Shown: one piece after another, positions 27,241 to 35,837 of the stretch
Position numbering within the stretch: position 1 is the first letter of the stretch
How the letters are laid out: every line of letters starts with the position of its first letter
Origin: Pelagovum pacificum
GTDB lineage: Bacteria; Pseudomonadota; Alphaproteobacteria; Rhodobacterales; Rhodobacteraceae
Length of the DNA stretch: 64,000 nt
Assembly (NCBI RefSeq): GCF_016134045.1
Contig: NZ_CP065915.1
Location: 2,294,001 to 2,358,000, forward strand
Reading direction: 5' to 3'
Made by a program: the position numbers and the translations under genes
Notes under the pieces: model-generated
Told to the model about the DNA's origin: nothing
Seen by the model: only the letters and a program-made list of their open reading frames with translations
Database searches by the model: none

Positions 27241-28527
27241 TCACACCAGCTCGCGCAGGTCGGACTCGAGCCGCTCGAGCGCGGCCCGCGCTTCGGTCCG
27301 GCCCTGCAGCATGGTCTGGGCGAAGCGCGTGACCGCCTGCCCCGCGTCGATCGAGGCAAGCGCGGCGAAGGAGGCGCTCGACCGGGCCGCCATCGGCTTG
27401 CAGACCGGCTGCCATTCCTCGATGACCTTCACGGCTTGCGTGCGGGCGCGGAAGACCTCCGTCTCGGTGATGGAGCGCAGCGCCGGCAGCGACGGTGCCC
27501 GGCCCGCCGTCCATGCATGTTCGAGGTTGTTGACATACCAGAACATGAACTGCTCGGTCTCTTCGCGCGACGGGCTGTTGGCGTACATCATCAGGTTGTT
27601 GACGTAGTAGGCCGACCCCTTGTCGCCGTGCGGACCGGCGGGCGGGCTCATCACCACGAGGTCGCCGTCCGTCTCGCCCAGCACTTCGTCGAGGCCCGGC
27701 GTATGGTAGCCGAGGCCCGCCTTGCCCGAGCGCCACATCTGGTCGAGGTTGTCGGTCGAGTAGCTGATCGAGGCGGGGTCGATCATTCCATCGACCGCCA
27801 TCTCGCGCACGAATTCCATCGCCTCGACGTTGCGGTCGAACAGCACGTCGAGCTCGCCTTCTTCCGTGAAGAGACCGCCGCCGTTGTTGATCATGAGCGC
27901 CATCATGGAGTGGTAACCGAAGTTGTTGTTCGGGCCCGCCCCGGTGGCGAAGGCATAGACGTCCATCGCCTTCAGCGCGCGCCCGACTTCGAGCCACTCG
28001 GCCCAGGTCGTCGGCGCCTCGACACCGGCCTGGTCGAGCAGCGACTGCCGGATCCAGACCGGGCGGACGTCGAGGTTCCACGGAATGCCGACATAGCCTT
28101 CGGGCGTCTTCAGCGCATCGAGCGTGCCCGGCAGGAAATCGTCGATCTTGCCGGACTCGGTCAGCATCTCGATGACGTTGTCGGCGTAGATCACCTGGCC
28201 CTGCTCGGCGAACTGGAACGCCTGGAACGCGCCGCCGGTGCTGGCCGCGGGGCCGGTGTTGGAGGCGAGCGCCGAGGCGAAGACCTGCTGGAAGTTCGCC
28301 CACTGGATCGCCTGATAGGCGGTCGGGCCGGCCTCGTAGCCCTCGACCATCTCCTTCATGGCGTTGTTGTAGGTCGTGCCGCCCCACGGCATGTCCCAGA
28401 ACTTGATCGGCTCGCCCTGTGCGAAGGCGGCGCCCGCACCCATGCTGCCGGCGGCCATGCCGACGGTCGTGGTCCCGACCAGCGACATGAATTCGCGGCG
28501 GTTCAGACCCTTGGTGAAATTGTTCAT
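27241..28527 (-). CDS. Extracellular sugar-binding protein, predicted Tat substrate
   Basis: A 428-residue family-1 solute-binding protein (MalE/UgpB fold). The N-terminus MNNFTKGLNRREFMSLVG has a twin-arginine motif, followed by a hydrophobic stretch and AFAQ, so export folded through Tat is likely. The mature part shows IPWNLDVRPVWIRQSLLDQA and a C-terminal helical lobe. A strong GGAGGA site precedes ATG 28527. It is first in a seven-gene operon reading toward 20572. Confidence 0.87.
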   Translation of the reverse strand: MNNFTKGLNRREFMSLVGTTTVGMAAGSMGAGAAFAQGEPIKFWDMPWGGTTYNNAMKEMVEGYEAGPTAYQAIQWANFQQVFASALASNTGPAASTGGAFQAFQFAEQGQVIYADNVIEMLTESGKIDDFLPGTLDALKTPEGYVGIPWNLDVRPVWIRQSLLDQAGVEAPTTWAEWLEVGRALKAMDVYAFATGAGPNNNFGYHSMMALMINNGGGLFTEEGELDVLFDRNVEAMEFVREMAVDGMIDPASISYSTDNLDQMWRSGKAGLGYHTPGLDEVLGETDGDLVVMSPPAGPHGDKGSAYYVNNLMMYANSPSREETEQFMFWYVNNLEHAWTAGRAPSLPALRSITETEVFRARTQAVKVIEEWQPVCKPMAARSSASFAALASIDAGQAVTRFAQTMLQGRTEARAALERLESDLRELV

Positions 28528-28709
28528 CTTGTCCTCCTCTCTGCGGTCACCCGGCCACTTGGCAAGGCGATCCCGTTTGCCGGAACGCCCTTCGCGCCCG
28601 GCATTGTCCACTCACGTCCCGTGACCGTTTGGCTTACTGTCGTCCCGGCATCCGCCGCCTCTGCGCCCTGACCTTTGGGCGCTTTACCTCCTGTGGCGGC
28701 CGGTGTACG

Positions 28710-28733
28710 AAAAGTAAATCGTGATTCACTTTT
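28710..28733. promoter_or_regulatory. 24-bp palindrome, probable TetR operator
   Basis: Arms AAAAGTAAATC and GATTCACTTTT pair at 10 of 11 positions around a GT centre. It sits midway in the 303-bp divergent gap between the ABC operon and the TetR gene. A second inverted repeat, TGGCAA-N8-TTGCCA (28734-28753), follows directly. Confidence 0.7.
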
Positions 28734-28830
28734 TGGCAAGCGTCATTTTGCCAGAGGCGGGAAACGGCGGTAAAAGCTTTGAGTGACAGTCGCTTGGCGC
28801 GACGGGCGGGACGAAAGGACAGGACGCGGG

Positions 28831-29457
28831 ATGGAGGAAACGAAGCGGGCCCGGGGGCCCTACAAGACCGGACAGAAGCGGCGCGCGAAGATTCTTCAGG
28901 AGGCCGTCGAGGTGTTCGGCACCTACGGCTACAGCGCCGGCTCCCTGCAGGAGATCGCCCAGCGCGCCGGCATCACGCCAGGTGCGATCATGCGCCATTT
29001 CGAGAACAAGGCCGAACTGCTGGTCGAGGTCCTGCGCCACTGGGACGACGCGCAGCGCATCGACGAGAAGCGGCACGTCGGCCTCGCCTACTTCCGCAGC
29101 CTGCGCGACGTCACCGCCAACAACGTCGCGCACCGTGGCTTCATGAACCTCTATTTGACGCTCTCGATCGAGGCGAGCCGGGAGGATCATCCGGCCCACC
29201 CCTTCGTCGCCGAACGCTATGGCCGCACGATGGAGGTCTTCACCCGCCACCTGCGCGAGGCGATCGAGGGTGGAGAGGTCGCCGAGATGGACGACGCCAC
29301 GGTGGAGTACGAATCCCACCTGCTGATCGCGGTGCTGGACGGGTTCGCGTTGCAGTGGATGATAGATGACCGGGTCGATCTGCTGGCGATGATCACCACC
29401 TATGTCGACGCGATGATCGCCCGCTGGAAAGCCGGGGAGACCTACCGACAGGGCTGA
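28831..29457 (+). CDS. TetR-family regulator
   Basis: A 208-residue TetR protein. The N-terminal DNA-binding domain has RRAKILQEAVEVFGTYGYSA, then the HTH SLQEIAQRAGITPGAIMRHF (about residues 42-61). The remainder is a helical ligand-binding domain. It is divergent from the glycoside ABC operon across the palindrome at 28710-28733 and probably represses it. ATG 28831 is chosen because sequence upstream is non-family. Confidence 0.88.
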   Translation: MEETKRARGPYKTGQKRRAKILQEAVEVFGTYGYSAGSLQEIAQRAGITPGAIMRHFENKAELLVEVLRHWDDAQRIDEKRHVGLAYFRSLRDVTANNVAHRGFMNLYLTLSIEASREDHPAHPFVAERYGRTMEVFTRHLREAIEGGEVAEMDDATVEYESHLLIAVLDGFALQWMIDDRVDLLAMITTYVDAMIARWKAGETYRQG

Positions 29458-29487
29458 CCGGCCCGCTTCAAGATGGCGACGGGCCGG
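29458..29487. terminator. Bidirectional hairpin between tetR and zigA
   Basis: CCGGCCCG (29458-29465) pairs with CGGGCCGG (29480-29487) across a 14-nt loop in the 39-bp gap between convergent genes. Confidence 0.5.
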
Positions 29488-29496
29488 CTGAAATCG

Positions 29497-30699
29497 TCAG
29501 GCCGCCCGGCGCCAGTTCGGAAAGGGATCGGGCAGATCGGGCAGTGCGTCGGGCCCCGTCGCGAGTTCCTCGGAAACGAGGCAAGCATCGAGCCGGGCCT
29601 TGAGTGCCGGCCAGTCGATCCCCGACCCGATGAACACGATCTCCTGCCGCCGATCGCCCCACGGCTCTTGCCAGTGCGTCGCGATATAGTCGCGGGCGCT
29701 CGCGTGATCGGGCCAGCGCTCCTTCGGCACCGCCGCCCACCAGGTGCCGAGCGGCGTGACGGAGGACAAGGCCCCGGCAAGCGAGAACTCCGCAACCCAG
29801 TCGGGCCGGGTCGCGATCCAGAAGTGACCCTTGGCGCGGATCACGCCGGACAGCGACCCGTTCAGGACCGACAGCAACTTCTCGGGAACGAAAGGACGGC
29901 GAGCGCGGTAGACGTGGCTCGTCACACCGTATTCCTCGGTCTCCGGCACATGGTCGGCGAAGCCGTAGAGCTCTTTCGCCCACATCGGGTGCTCATGCGC
30001 CGACTCGAAATCGAACAGCCCGGTGTCGAGGATCGCGCTGGCCGGCACATCGCTGTGGTTCGTCTCGATGATCCGGGCGTCCGCGTTCAGGCTGCGGATG
30101 ATCTTGCGCGCGGCGTCGGTCTTCTCCGGCCCGGCGTCTGCGACCTTGTTGAGAACGATGACATCCGCGAACTCGATCTGGTCGGTGAGAAGATGGACGA
30201 GCGTGCGCTCATCCTCCGCGCCGAGAGTCTCGCCCCGGTCCTTCAGAAGGTCGTGGCCGGAAAAGTCGTTCAGCAGGTTCGCGGCATCCACCACGGTCAC
30301 CATCGTATCGAGCCGGGCGAGGTCGGCGAGGCTCTGCCCCTGCGCGTCACGGAACTCGAAGGTGGCGGCCACCGGCAGCGGTTCGGAGATCCCGGTCGAC
30401 TCGATCAGCAGGTAGTCGAACCGCCCGGCCCCGGCGAGGCGGCGCACCTCGTCGAGCAGGTCATCGCGAAGCGTGCAGCAGATGCAGCCGTTCGACATCT
30501 CGACCAGCGTCTCGTCGGTACGGCTGAGCTCGGTATCGGCGCGGACGAGGTCGGCATCGATGTTCACCTCGGACATGTCGTTGACGATGACCGCCACCCG
30601 GCGGCCATCACGGTTGTTCAGGACCCGGTTCAGCAGGGTCGTCTTCCCTGCCCCGAGAAATCCGGAGAGGACGGTGACGGGAAGGCGGGTGTCAGGCAT
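29497..30699 (-). CDS. zigA: CobW/COG0523 GTPase, zinc metallochaperone (ZigA type)
   Basis: A 400-residue G3E GTPase. The P-loop is [13 protein letters not shown] (about residues 11-23), the metal-binding motif NGCICCTLR, the guanine motif VLNKVAD, and the C-terminal CobW_C domain includes [10 protein letters not shown]. Such proteins deliver zinc to client enzymes under zinc limitation. The palindrome at 30771-30790 is 72 bp upstream and fits a Zur site, supporting the zinc assignment. Start at 30699 gives the usual N-terminus. Confidence 0.87.
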   Translation of the reverse strand: MPDTRLPVTVLSGFLGAGKTTLLNRVLNNRDGRRVAVIVNDMSEVNIDADLVRADTELSRTDETLVEMSNGCICCTLRDDLLDEVRRLAGAGRFDYLLIESTGISEPLPVAATFEFRDAQGQSLADLARLDTMVTVVDAANLLNDFSGHDLLKDRGETLGAEDERTLVHLLTDQIEFADVIVLNKVADAGPEKTDAARKIIRSLNADARIIETNHSDVPASAILDTGLFDFESAHEHPMWAKELYGFADHVPETEEYGVTSHVYRARRPFVPEKLLSVLNGSLSGVIRAKGHFWIATRPDWVAEFSLAGALSSVTPLGTWWAAVPKERWPDHASARDYIATHWQEPWGDRRQEIVFIGSGIDWPALKARLDACLVSEELATGPDALPDLPDPFPNWRRAA

Positions 30700-30770
30700 G
30701 GCGCGGCCTTTCGCTTATGGTGTGTCCGTCGCATTGCCGAAGGCGCTCCGGCGGCGACTGGCGCACCGTA

Positions 30771-30790
30771 TGTTATGTTATAACATAACA
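30771..30790. promoter_or_regulatory. Perfect 20-bp palindrome, candidate Zur box
   Basis: TGTTATGTTATAACATAACA is its own reverse complement. Alphaproteobacterial Zur sites share the ATGTTATA-TATAACAT core, and the gene it serves is a zinc-type CobW GTPase. It occupies most of the promoter-proximal part of the scfR-zigA gap. Confidence 0.85.
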
Positions 30791-30815
30791 CAAGCGATGA
30801 GAGACCGTCCGCATC

Positions 30816-32258
30816 CTATTCGTCCGGGTCCACCTCGAAGCTGAAGCTCGACACACCCCGGATACGCTCGGAGAAGGTGAAGGCCCGGTTGATCGGCGGA
30901 TAGGCCCGCGAGGCGCAATTCTGCCGTTCGCAGAGGTAGCAGTTCACGCCGATCTCCACCGGCTCGACGGCGGAGAGGTCCATGTCCCGTGCGTAGATCA
31001 GCCTTGGCGCGTAGGCGATGTCGCAGCCCAGTCCGATCGCGAACCGCGCGGCGGGGTCGGAATAGGTGCCGAGTTGCCGTGTCACCGCCCGCGCGATGGA
31101 GAAGTAGCGTGTCCCGTCGGGCATCCCGATCACCTGCGTCTGCATCTTGTCGGGCGCCTCGAAGCAATTGTGGATGTTCCAGAGCGGGCAGGACCCGCCG
31201 AACTTCGAGAAGTGGAAGCGCCCCGCGCTGAAACGCTTCGACACGTTCCCCGCCTTGTCGACCCGGACGAAGAAGAAGGGCACGCCCCGCGCCTCGGGCC
31301 GTTGCAGGGTCGTCAGTCGGTGGGCGGTCTGCTCGAAGCTGGTGCCGAAGCGCTGGCAGAGCAGTTCGACATCGTAGCGCTCGCTCTCCGCCGCTTTCTG
31401 GAACCGACCATATGGCATCAGCAGCGCGGCGGCGAAGTAGTTCGCGAAGCTCGTCCGCAGAAGTGGCCGTGCCTCGTCGGACAGTCGCGCCGCGTCGCAT
31501 TCCGCCTCGATCAGCGTCTCGTATTCCAGCCGGGCGATCTGCACCGCGATCTGGAAGCGGCGCCCCGGCTGGTCGAGCCGTTCCGACAGGTTCAGGTGCC
31601 GCCGGTGCGGGTCGCGCCACATCAGCTGTCCGGGCATGACATCCTGCGGCAGGATACGCACCCGGTAGCCGTGCCGGTCCCGCAGCCTGTCGTTCAGCAC
31701 GATCTGCGGCTCGGCGCTCGAGATCTTCAGCTCGTCGGCCAGCGCCTCGGCGGCGCGGTCGATCGAATCGACATGGTTCTGCCGGGCGTGGAAGTGGGCG
31801 CGCACCTCGTCCACCGGCCGCGCGGATTGTTCGAGCAGCTCCACCTTGTCGCGATCGGAGAACGGGTTCTCCTCCGAAATCGCCGCCATCGCCATATCGC
31901 GATAGCGCTCGTGCAGGCGCAGAACAGCCCGCGCCAGGGCAGGCGAAAGGTTCACGGCTTCCTCCACTTCGGTGCGGGGGATGCTCTCTCCGAAAACCGG
32001 GTCTTTCAGCGCGGCCTCAAGCGCGCCCTGAAGCTGCAGGTCGCCACCGCCCGCGATCTCGGTCATCGAGAAATCGTAGACCTGCGAGAGCTTTAGCAGC
32101 AGCTTCGCACTAACCGGCCGCTGGTTGGACTCGATCAGCGTGATGTATGAGGCCGACACATCGAGGTCCTGCGCCATCTGCGCCTGAGTCAGCCCGAGCG
32201 ACCGGCGCAAGCGCTTCAGCCGCGCCCCGATGATCAGCTTCTCCCCCCGCTCCGCCAT
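30816..32258 (-). CDS. ScfR/RamB-type short-chain acyl-CoA-responsive regulator
   Basis: A 480-residue protein. The N-terminal XRE HTH is RLKRLRRSLGLTQAQMAQDL with ASYITLIESNQRPVS. An IrrE-like middle domain follows (about residues 155-290). The C-terminal ScfR domain carries clustered Cys residues (CPLWNIHNCF; CYLCERQNC). In Rhodobacteraceae and actinobacteria such proteins control glyoxylate-cycle and acetyl/propionyl-CoA genes. Divergence from aceA matches that role. ATG 32258 is chosen; the extension to 32402 would run into the aceA start. Confidence 0.87.
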   Translation of the reverse strand: MAERGEKLIIGARLKRLRRSLGLTQAQMAQDLDVSASYITLIESNQRPVSAKLLLKLSQVYDFSMTEIAGGGDLQLQGALEAALKDPVFGESIPRTEVEEAVNLSPALARAVLRLHERYRDMAMAAISEENPFSDRDKVELLEQSARPVDEVRAHFHARQNHVDSIDRAAEALADELKISSAEPQIVLNDRLRDRHGYRVRILPQDVMPGQLMWRDPHRRHLNLSERLDQPGRRFQIAVQIARLEYETLIEAECDAARLSDEARPLLRTSFANYFAAALLMPYGRFQKAAESERYDVELLCQRFGTSFEQTAHRLTTLQRPEARGVPFFFVRVDKAGNVSKRFSAGRFHFSKFGGSCPLWNIHNCFEAPDKMQTQVIGMPDGTRYFSIARAVTRQLGTYSDPAARFAIGLGCDIAYAPRLIYARDMDLSAVEPVEIGVNCYLCERQNCASRAYPPINRAFTFSERIRGVSSFSFEVDPDE

Positions 32259-32266
32259 GACAATCC

Positions 32267-32296
32267 TTACAAGTTTCCGCGCCGCGTCATTACAAG
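32267..32296. promoter_or_regulatory. TTACAAG direct repeats in the scfR-aceA promoter gap
   Basis: TTACAAG occurs at 32267-32273 and 32290-32296, 23 bp apart, in the 130-bp divergent gap; related TTACTAACCTTAC lies near 32351. ScfR autoregulation or aceA control through these is a guess from position. Confidence 0.35.
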
Positions 32297-32388
32297 CCTG
32301 ACAGGCTAACCCCTTTGCGTGACAGGCCATATTCCCTGCCATCAGTGACATTACTAACCTTACACCATCACGCAGGAAAGGGAGAGGC

Positions 32389-33999
32389 ATGACCCACCGC
32401 AAGACATACGAAGCGACCCGGTCCGAGATCGCGGCCCGCTATCCCGACGGTCGGACGCCGAACGGCATCTCCGTCGACGACATCGTCCAGCTCCGGCTGC
32501 AGAACACCTGGAGCACGCACCTCGAGATCGCTCGGCAAATGGCGACGGTGATGCGGGCGGACATGGCGGCCTATGACGCCGATCCGACGCAATTCACCCA
32601 GAGCCTCGGCTGCTGGTCCGGGTTCCACGCCCAGCAGATGATCAAGGCGGTCAAGCGGATGCGCGGCACCGCAAAGGGCACCTACGTCTACCTGTCGGGC
32701 TGGATGGTCGCGGGCCTGCGCAACCGGTGGGGCCACCTGCCCGACCAGTCGATGCACGAGAAGACCGCCGTCGCCGACCTGATCGAAGAGATCTACACGT
32801 CGCTTCGGCAGGCCGACGAAGTCGCGATGAACGACCTGTTCCGCGCGCTGAAGACGGCTCGAACAGACGCCGAACGCGCGGACATCATCGAACAGATCGA
32901 CACTTTCGAGACGCATGTCGTGCCGATCATCGCCGACATCGACGCGGGCTTCGGCAACGAGCACGCGACCTACCTGCTGGCGAAGGAGCTCATCAAGGCC
33001 GGAGCCTGCTGTCTTCAGATCGAGAACCAGGTTTCCGACGCGAAGCAGTGCGGCCACCAGGACGGCAAGGTCACCGTCCCCCGCGAGGACTTCATCGAAA
33101 AGCTGCGCGCCTGTCGTCTCGCCTTCGAGGAACTGGGCGTCACGGATGGCGTGATCGTCGCGCGAACCGACAGCCTCGGCGCAGGGCTCACCCAGAAGGT
33201 GCCGGTCAGCCGTCACCCCGGCGACCTCGCCTCAGGCTACATCAAGTGGCTGAAGACGGAGGCGATCACACCCCGGTCGCCGATCGCGGACGGAGAGCTC
33301 GCGCTCTACCGGGACGGAGCGTTCGTCCGTCCCGTCCGCCTGCCGAACGGCCTGTTCCCCTTCCAGGAGGGCACAGGGCGCGCCCGTGTCATCGAGGATT
33401 GCATCGCCAACCTGACCGAGGGCGGGGCCGACCTCCTCTGGATCGAGACGGACACCCCGAACGTGGACGAGATCGCCGCGATGGTGGCCGAGATCCGCGA
33501 GGTCGTGCCGACCGCCAAGCTCGCCTACAACAATTCGCCGTCCTTCAACTGGACGCTGAACCTGCGCAAACAGGTCCGCGCGCAGTGGCTCGAGGAGGGC
33601 CGGATCGACGAGGGCGAGTATCCCGAGGGCAATGCGCTGATGCGCCCCGAGTTCGACGATACCGACCTCGGCGTCGAGGCCGATGCGCGGCTGCGAAACT
33701 TCCAGCACGACATCTCGACCCGGGCCGGCGTGTTCCACAACCTCATCACGCTGCCGACCTACCATCTGACCGCGAAGTCGGTGGACGAGCTCAGCCGTGG
33801 CTACTTCGGCGCGGACAAGATGCTCGCCTACGTGAAGACCGTCCAGCGGGAGGAGATCCGCACCGGCATCTCCGCCGTGCGCCACCAGCACGAAGTCGGC
33901 TCCGACCTCGGAGACACGTTCAAAGAGATGGTCTCCGGCGAGCGCGCGCTGAAGGCCGGCGGCCACGCCAACACCATGAACCAGTTCGCGGCCGAGTAG
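32389..33999 (+). CDS. aceA: Isocitrate lyase
   Basis: A 536-residue isocitrate lyase of the longer class (about 530 residues, against 434 in E. coli). The active-site motif is KQCGHQDGKV with Cys221; metal and substrate residues lie in DIDAGFGNEHAT and VARTDSLGAG, with NNSPSFNW near the C-terminal third. It cleaves isocitrate to succinate and glyoxylate, allowing growth on acetate or fatty acids. Start 32389 has GGGAGAGGC ahead. ScfR upstream is the likely regulator. Confidence 0.95.
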   Translation: MTHRKTYEATRSEIAARYPDGRTPNGISVDDIVQLRLQNTWSTHLEIARQMATVMRADMAAYDADPTQFTQSLGCWSGFHAQQMIKAVKRMRGTAKGTYVYLSGWMVAGLRNRWGHLPDQSMHEKTAVADLIEEIYTSLRQADEVAMNDLFRALKTARTDAERADIIEQIDTFETHVVPIIADIDAGFGNEHATYLLAKELIKAGACCLQIENQVSDAKQCGHQDGKVTVPREDFIEKLRACRLAFEELGVTDGVIVARTDSLGAGLTQKVPVSRHPGDLASGYIKWLKTEAITPRSPIADGELALYRDGAFVRPVRLPNGLFPFQEGTGRARVIEDCIANLTEGGADLLWIETDTPNVDEIAAMVAEIREVVPTAKLAYNNSPSFNWTLNLRKQVRAQWLEEGRIDEGEYPEGNALMRPEFDDTDLGVEADARLRNFQHDISTRAGVFHNLITLPTYHLTAKSVDELSRGYFGADKMLAYVKTVQREEIRTGISAVRHQHEVGSDLGDTFKEMVSGERALKAGGHANTMNQFAAE

Positions 34000-34058
34000 A
34001 CCGCCCTGCCCCGGCCCTCGGGCCGGCGGCTGCCAACGCCAGCAAGAGGATGCAGACA

Positions 34059-34301
34059 ATGAATGCCAACCCCGATTTCGAGCGCGTCCAGCGCCCCGAG
34101 ACCGACGCCCAGACCCGCGCCATCCACCGCGTCGCCGACGCGGTTCACCGCCTGAACGAAGCCGTCCAGCGCGCCGTCGGCGAGGGCGTCTCGGTCGAGC
34201 TCGTCCGCGTCTCCCGCCACCACAGCGGCACCGGCGCATGGGGCGACCAACTCGTCCCGACGGTGCGGGAGGCTGCGAAGGTTGCATTGACTTCGGAGTA
34301 G
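34059..34301 (+). CDS. Small uncharacterised protein downstream of aceA
   Basis: 80 residues, polar with an amphipathic helical centre (RAIHRVADAVHRLNEAVQRA) and no signal or membrane segment. ATG 34059 has AGAGG 9 bp upstream; ATG 34050 is too close to it. It lies 59 bp after aceA and before a terminator, so it is probably co-transcribed. The family is not recognised; coding is supported by the ribosome site and base composition. Confidence 0.6.
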   Translation: MNANPDFERVQRPETDAQTRAIHRVADAVHRLNEAVQRAVGEGVSVELVRVSRHHSGTGAWGDQLVPTVREAAKVALTSE

Positions 34302-34307
34302 ATAGAA

Positions 34308-34342
34308 GCCCCGCAGCGTTTCACGCCGCGGGGCCGTTGTTT
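34308..34342. terminator. Terminator hairpin after the aceA unit
   Basis: GCCCCGCAGCGT (34308-34319) pairs with ACGCCGCGGGGC (34323-34334), 11 of 12 pairs, followed by CGTTGTTT. It serves the plus-strand unit and probably the convergent operon as well. Confidence 0.75.
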
Positions 34343-34370
34343 ACGGTGCAAAGACGCGATCGGGCCGGGA

Positions 34371-35837
34371 TCAGACCAGCTGTTGCTGCGGCATTCTCTG
34401 CTGCCATGTCCGCGATTGAGAGGTCGGCACCGCCCCGTCGATCCCATCGGGGCGCGGGTCGGCGTCGGCTCCTGCGAAGACCACGTTGCGGGCGAGGTCG
34501 AACTGGTGCGAGCGGCTCTCGAGGAAGTGCATCAGATAGCCGGCTGTGTTCGGGAAGACCACGATATCGCCGATCGCGACGCCGGCGGGGAACACCATCT
34601 CGCGGAGGACGAGGAACTCGGATTCCGTGCAATAGGTGCCGGTGAGGTAGCCGCGCATCTCTTCTTCCTGACGGTCCGCGCCGGTCGGGATCAGGATCGG
34701 GTCCACCATGACCTCCTGAAAGCCGGTGCGGAACTGGGTGCGGTTCATCGCGAGACCGATCATCCAGTTGCCCTCGCTGTCCCGCTTGCGATGGACCACG
34801 CGCGCCGCCGTGAGGCCGCACCCGTCAAGCGCGCTTCGGCCGGGTTCGCAGCGCAGGCGGATGCCGGAACTGACGAGGGCCTGGGCAATCGTGCCGGTCC
34901 CTGCCGGCGTGTCGAGGACCGAGGCGAGCCAGTCGTCCTGCACAAGCGACTGTGCGACGGGATAGGCGTCGGGCGCGCCACCGTCGCGCCGGCCCAGCCC
35001 TTGGTTATGGAAGGTGACGGGCTCTGCGTCGCCCGCAAGCGCCCTGTCGTGAGCGTCGAGGAAGGTGGAGAGCTGATCGGGCTGTTCGAGGTACGACATC
35101 GGGATACCGCCGCCGATGTCGATATAGGGCGAGCCGCCAACGGATTTGCGCAGCCGGTCGGCATGAGAGAGTAGCGCGACAAGCGCCGAGGACCGCTGCG
35201 CCGAGTCATACCCGTTCAGGTGAAAATGGACGCCACCGAACGACAGTTCAGGCATCTGGTCGAGGGTGTCGAGCAGCTCCGGCAGGTCCGACACCGGAAA
35301 GCCGAACCGGGAATAGAGCTTTCGCCCCTCGTGTTCGAACCCGGACAGCCGAAGGCCGACCGACGCCCTGCGACCGAGCTCCCGCGCACGGGCCGCGACC
35401 AGGGCCAGCTCGTCATGATTGTCGAGCATGATCTCCGCGCCGTGGCCGATACAGGCGTCGATCATGTCGGCCTGCTTGATCGCGGCGGTGCAGACGATCC
35501 GGCCGCCACGGACACCCGCGTCGATGGCCTGAACGACTTCCGCCTCGCTGGCCGTGTCGACGCCCCAGCCATAGTCGCGGGCCGAGGTGACGAAGGACAG
35601 GCACTTGTTGGCCTTCCGCGCGAAATAGGGTGTCAGCTGCACGCCGCGCGACTTCGCGACATCGACGAACCGCGCCATGTTGCGCTGGAACGGTGCGACG
35701 GCATGGATGTTCACCGGTGAGCCGTAGGTGTCGACCGCGCGACGCAACCAGTCCGGGGACATGGCCTCCTGCATCCAGGGCTCCAGCCGGGCGGTGAGCG
35801 GGACGGCCCCGTGGCAATGGCGGGTCGGCGTGGTCAT
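34371..35837 (-). CDS. Y4yA-family PLP decarboxylase (group IV fold III, SbnH-like)
   Basis: A 488-residue relative of diaminopimelate/ornithine decarboxylase. The PLP lysine is in YFARKANKCL (Lys75). Other barrel motifs are GWGVDTASEAEVVQAI, FGGVHFHLNGYD and YIDIGGGIPMSYL; RCEPGRSALDGCG and GTYCTESEFL complete the active site in the C-terminal beta domain. It belongs with Y4yA of Rhizobium NGR234 and is fold-related to SbnH of staphyloferrin B synthesis. Its ATG overlaps the upstream stop (35834-35837), so it is translated with the FAD protein. Substrate unknown. Confidence 0.82.
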   Translation of the reverse strand: MTTPTRHCHGAVPLTARLEPWMQEAMSPDWLRRAVDTYGSPVNIHAVAPFQRNMARFVDVAKSRGVQLTPYFARKANKCLSFVTSARDYGWGVDTASEAEVVQAIDAGVRGGRIVCTAAIKQADMIDACIGHGAEIMLDNHDELALVAARARELGRRASVGLRLSGFEHEGRKLYSRFGFPVSDLPELLDTLDQMPELSFGGVHFHLNGYDSAQRSSALVALLSHADRLRKSVGGSPYIDIGGGIPMSYLEQPDQLSTFLDAHDRALAGDAEPVTFHNQGLGRRDGGAPDAYPVAQSLVQDDWLASVLDTPAGTGTIAQALVSSGIRLRCEPGRSALDGCGLTAARVVHRKRDSEGNWMIGLAMNRTQFRTGFQEVMVDPILIPTGADRQEEEMRGYLTGTYCTESEFLVLREMVFPAGVAIGDIVVFPNTAGYLMHFLESRSHQFDLARNVVFAGADADPRPDGIDGAVPTSQSRTWQQRMPQQQLV

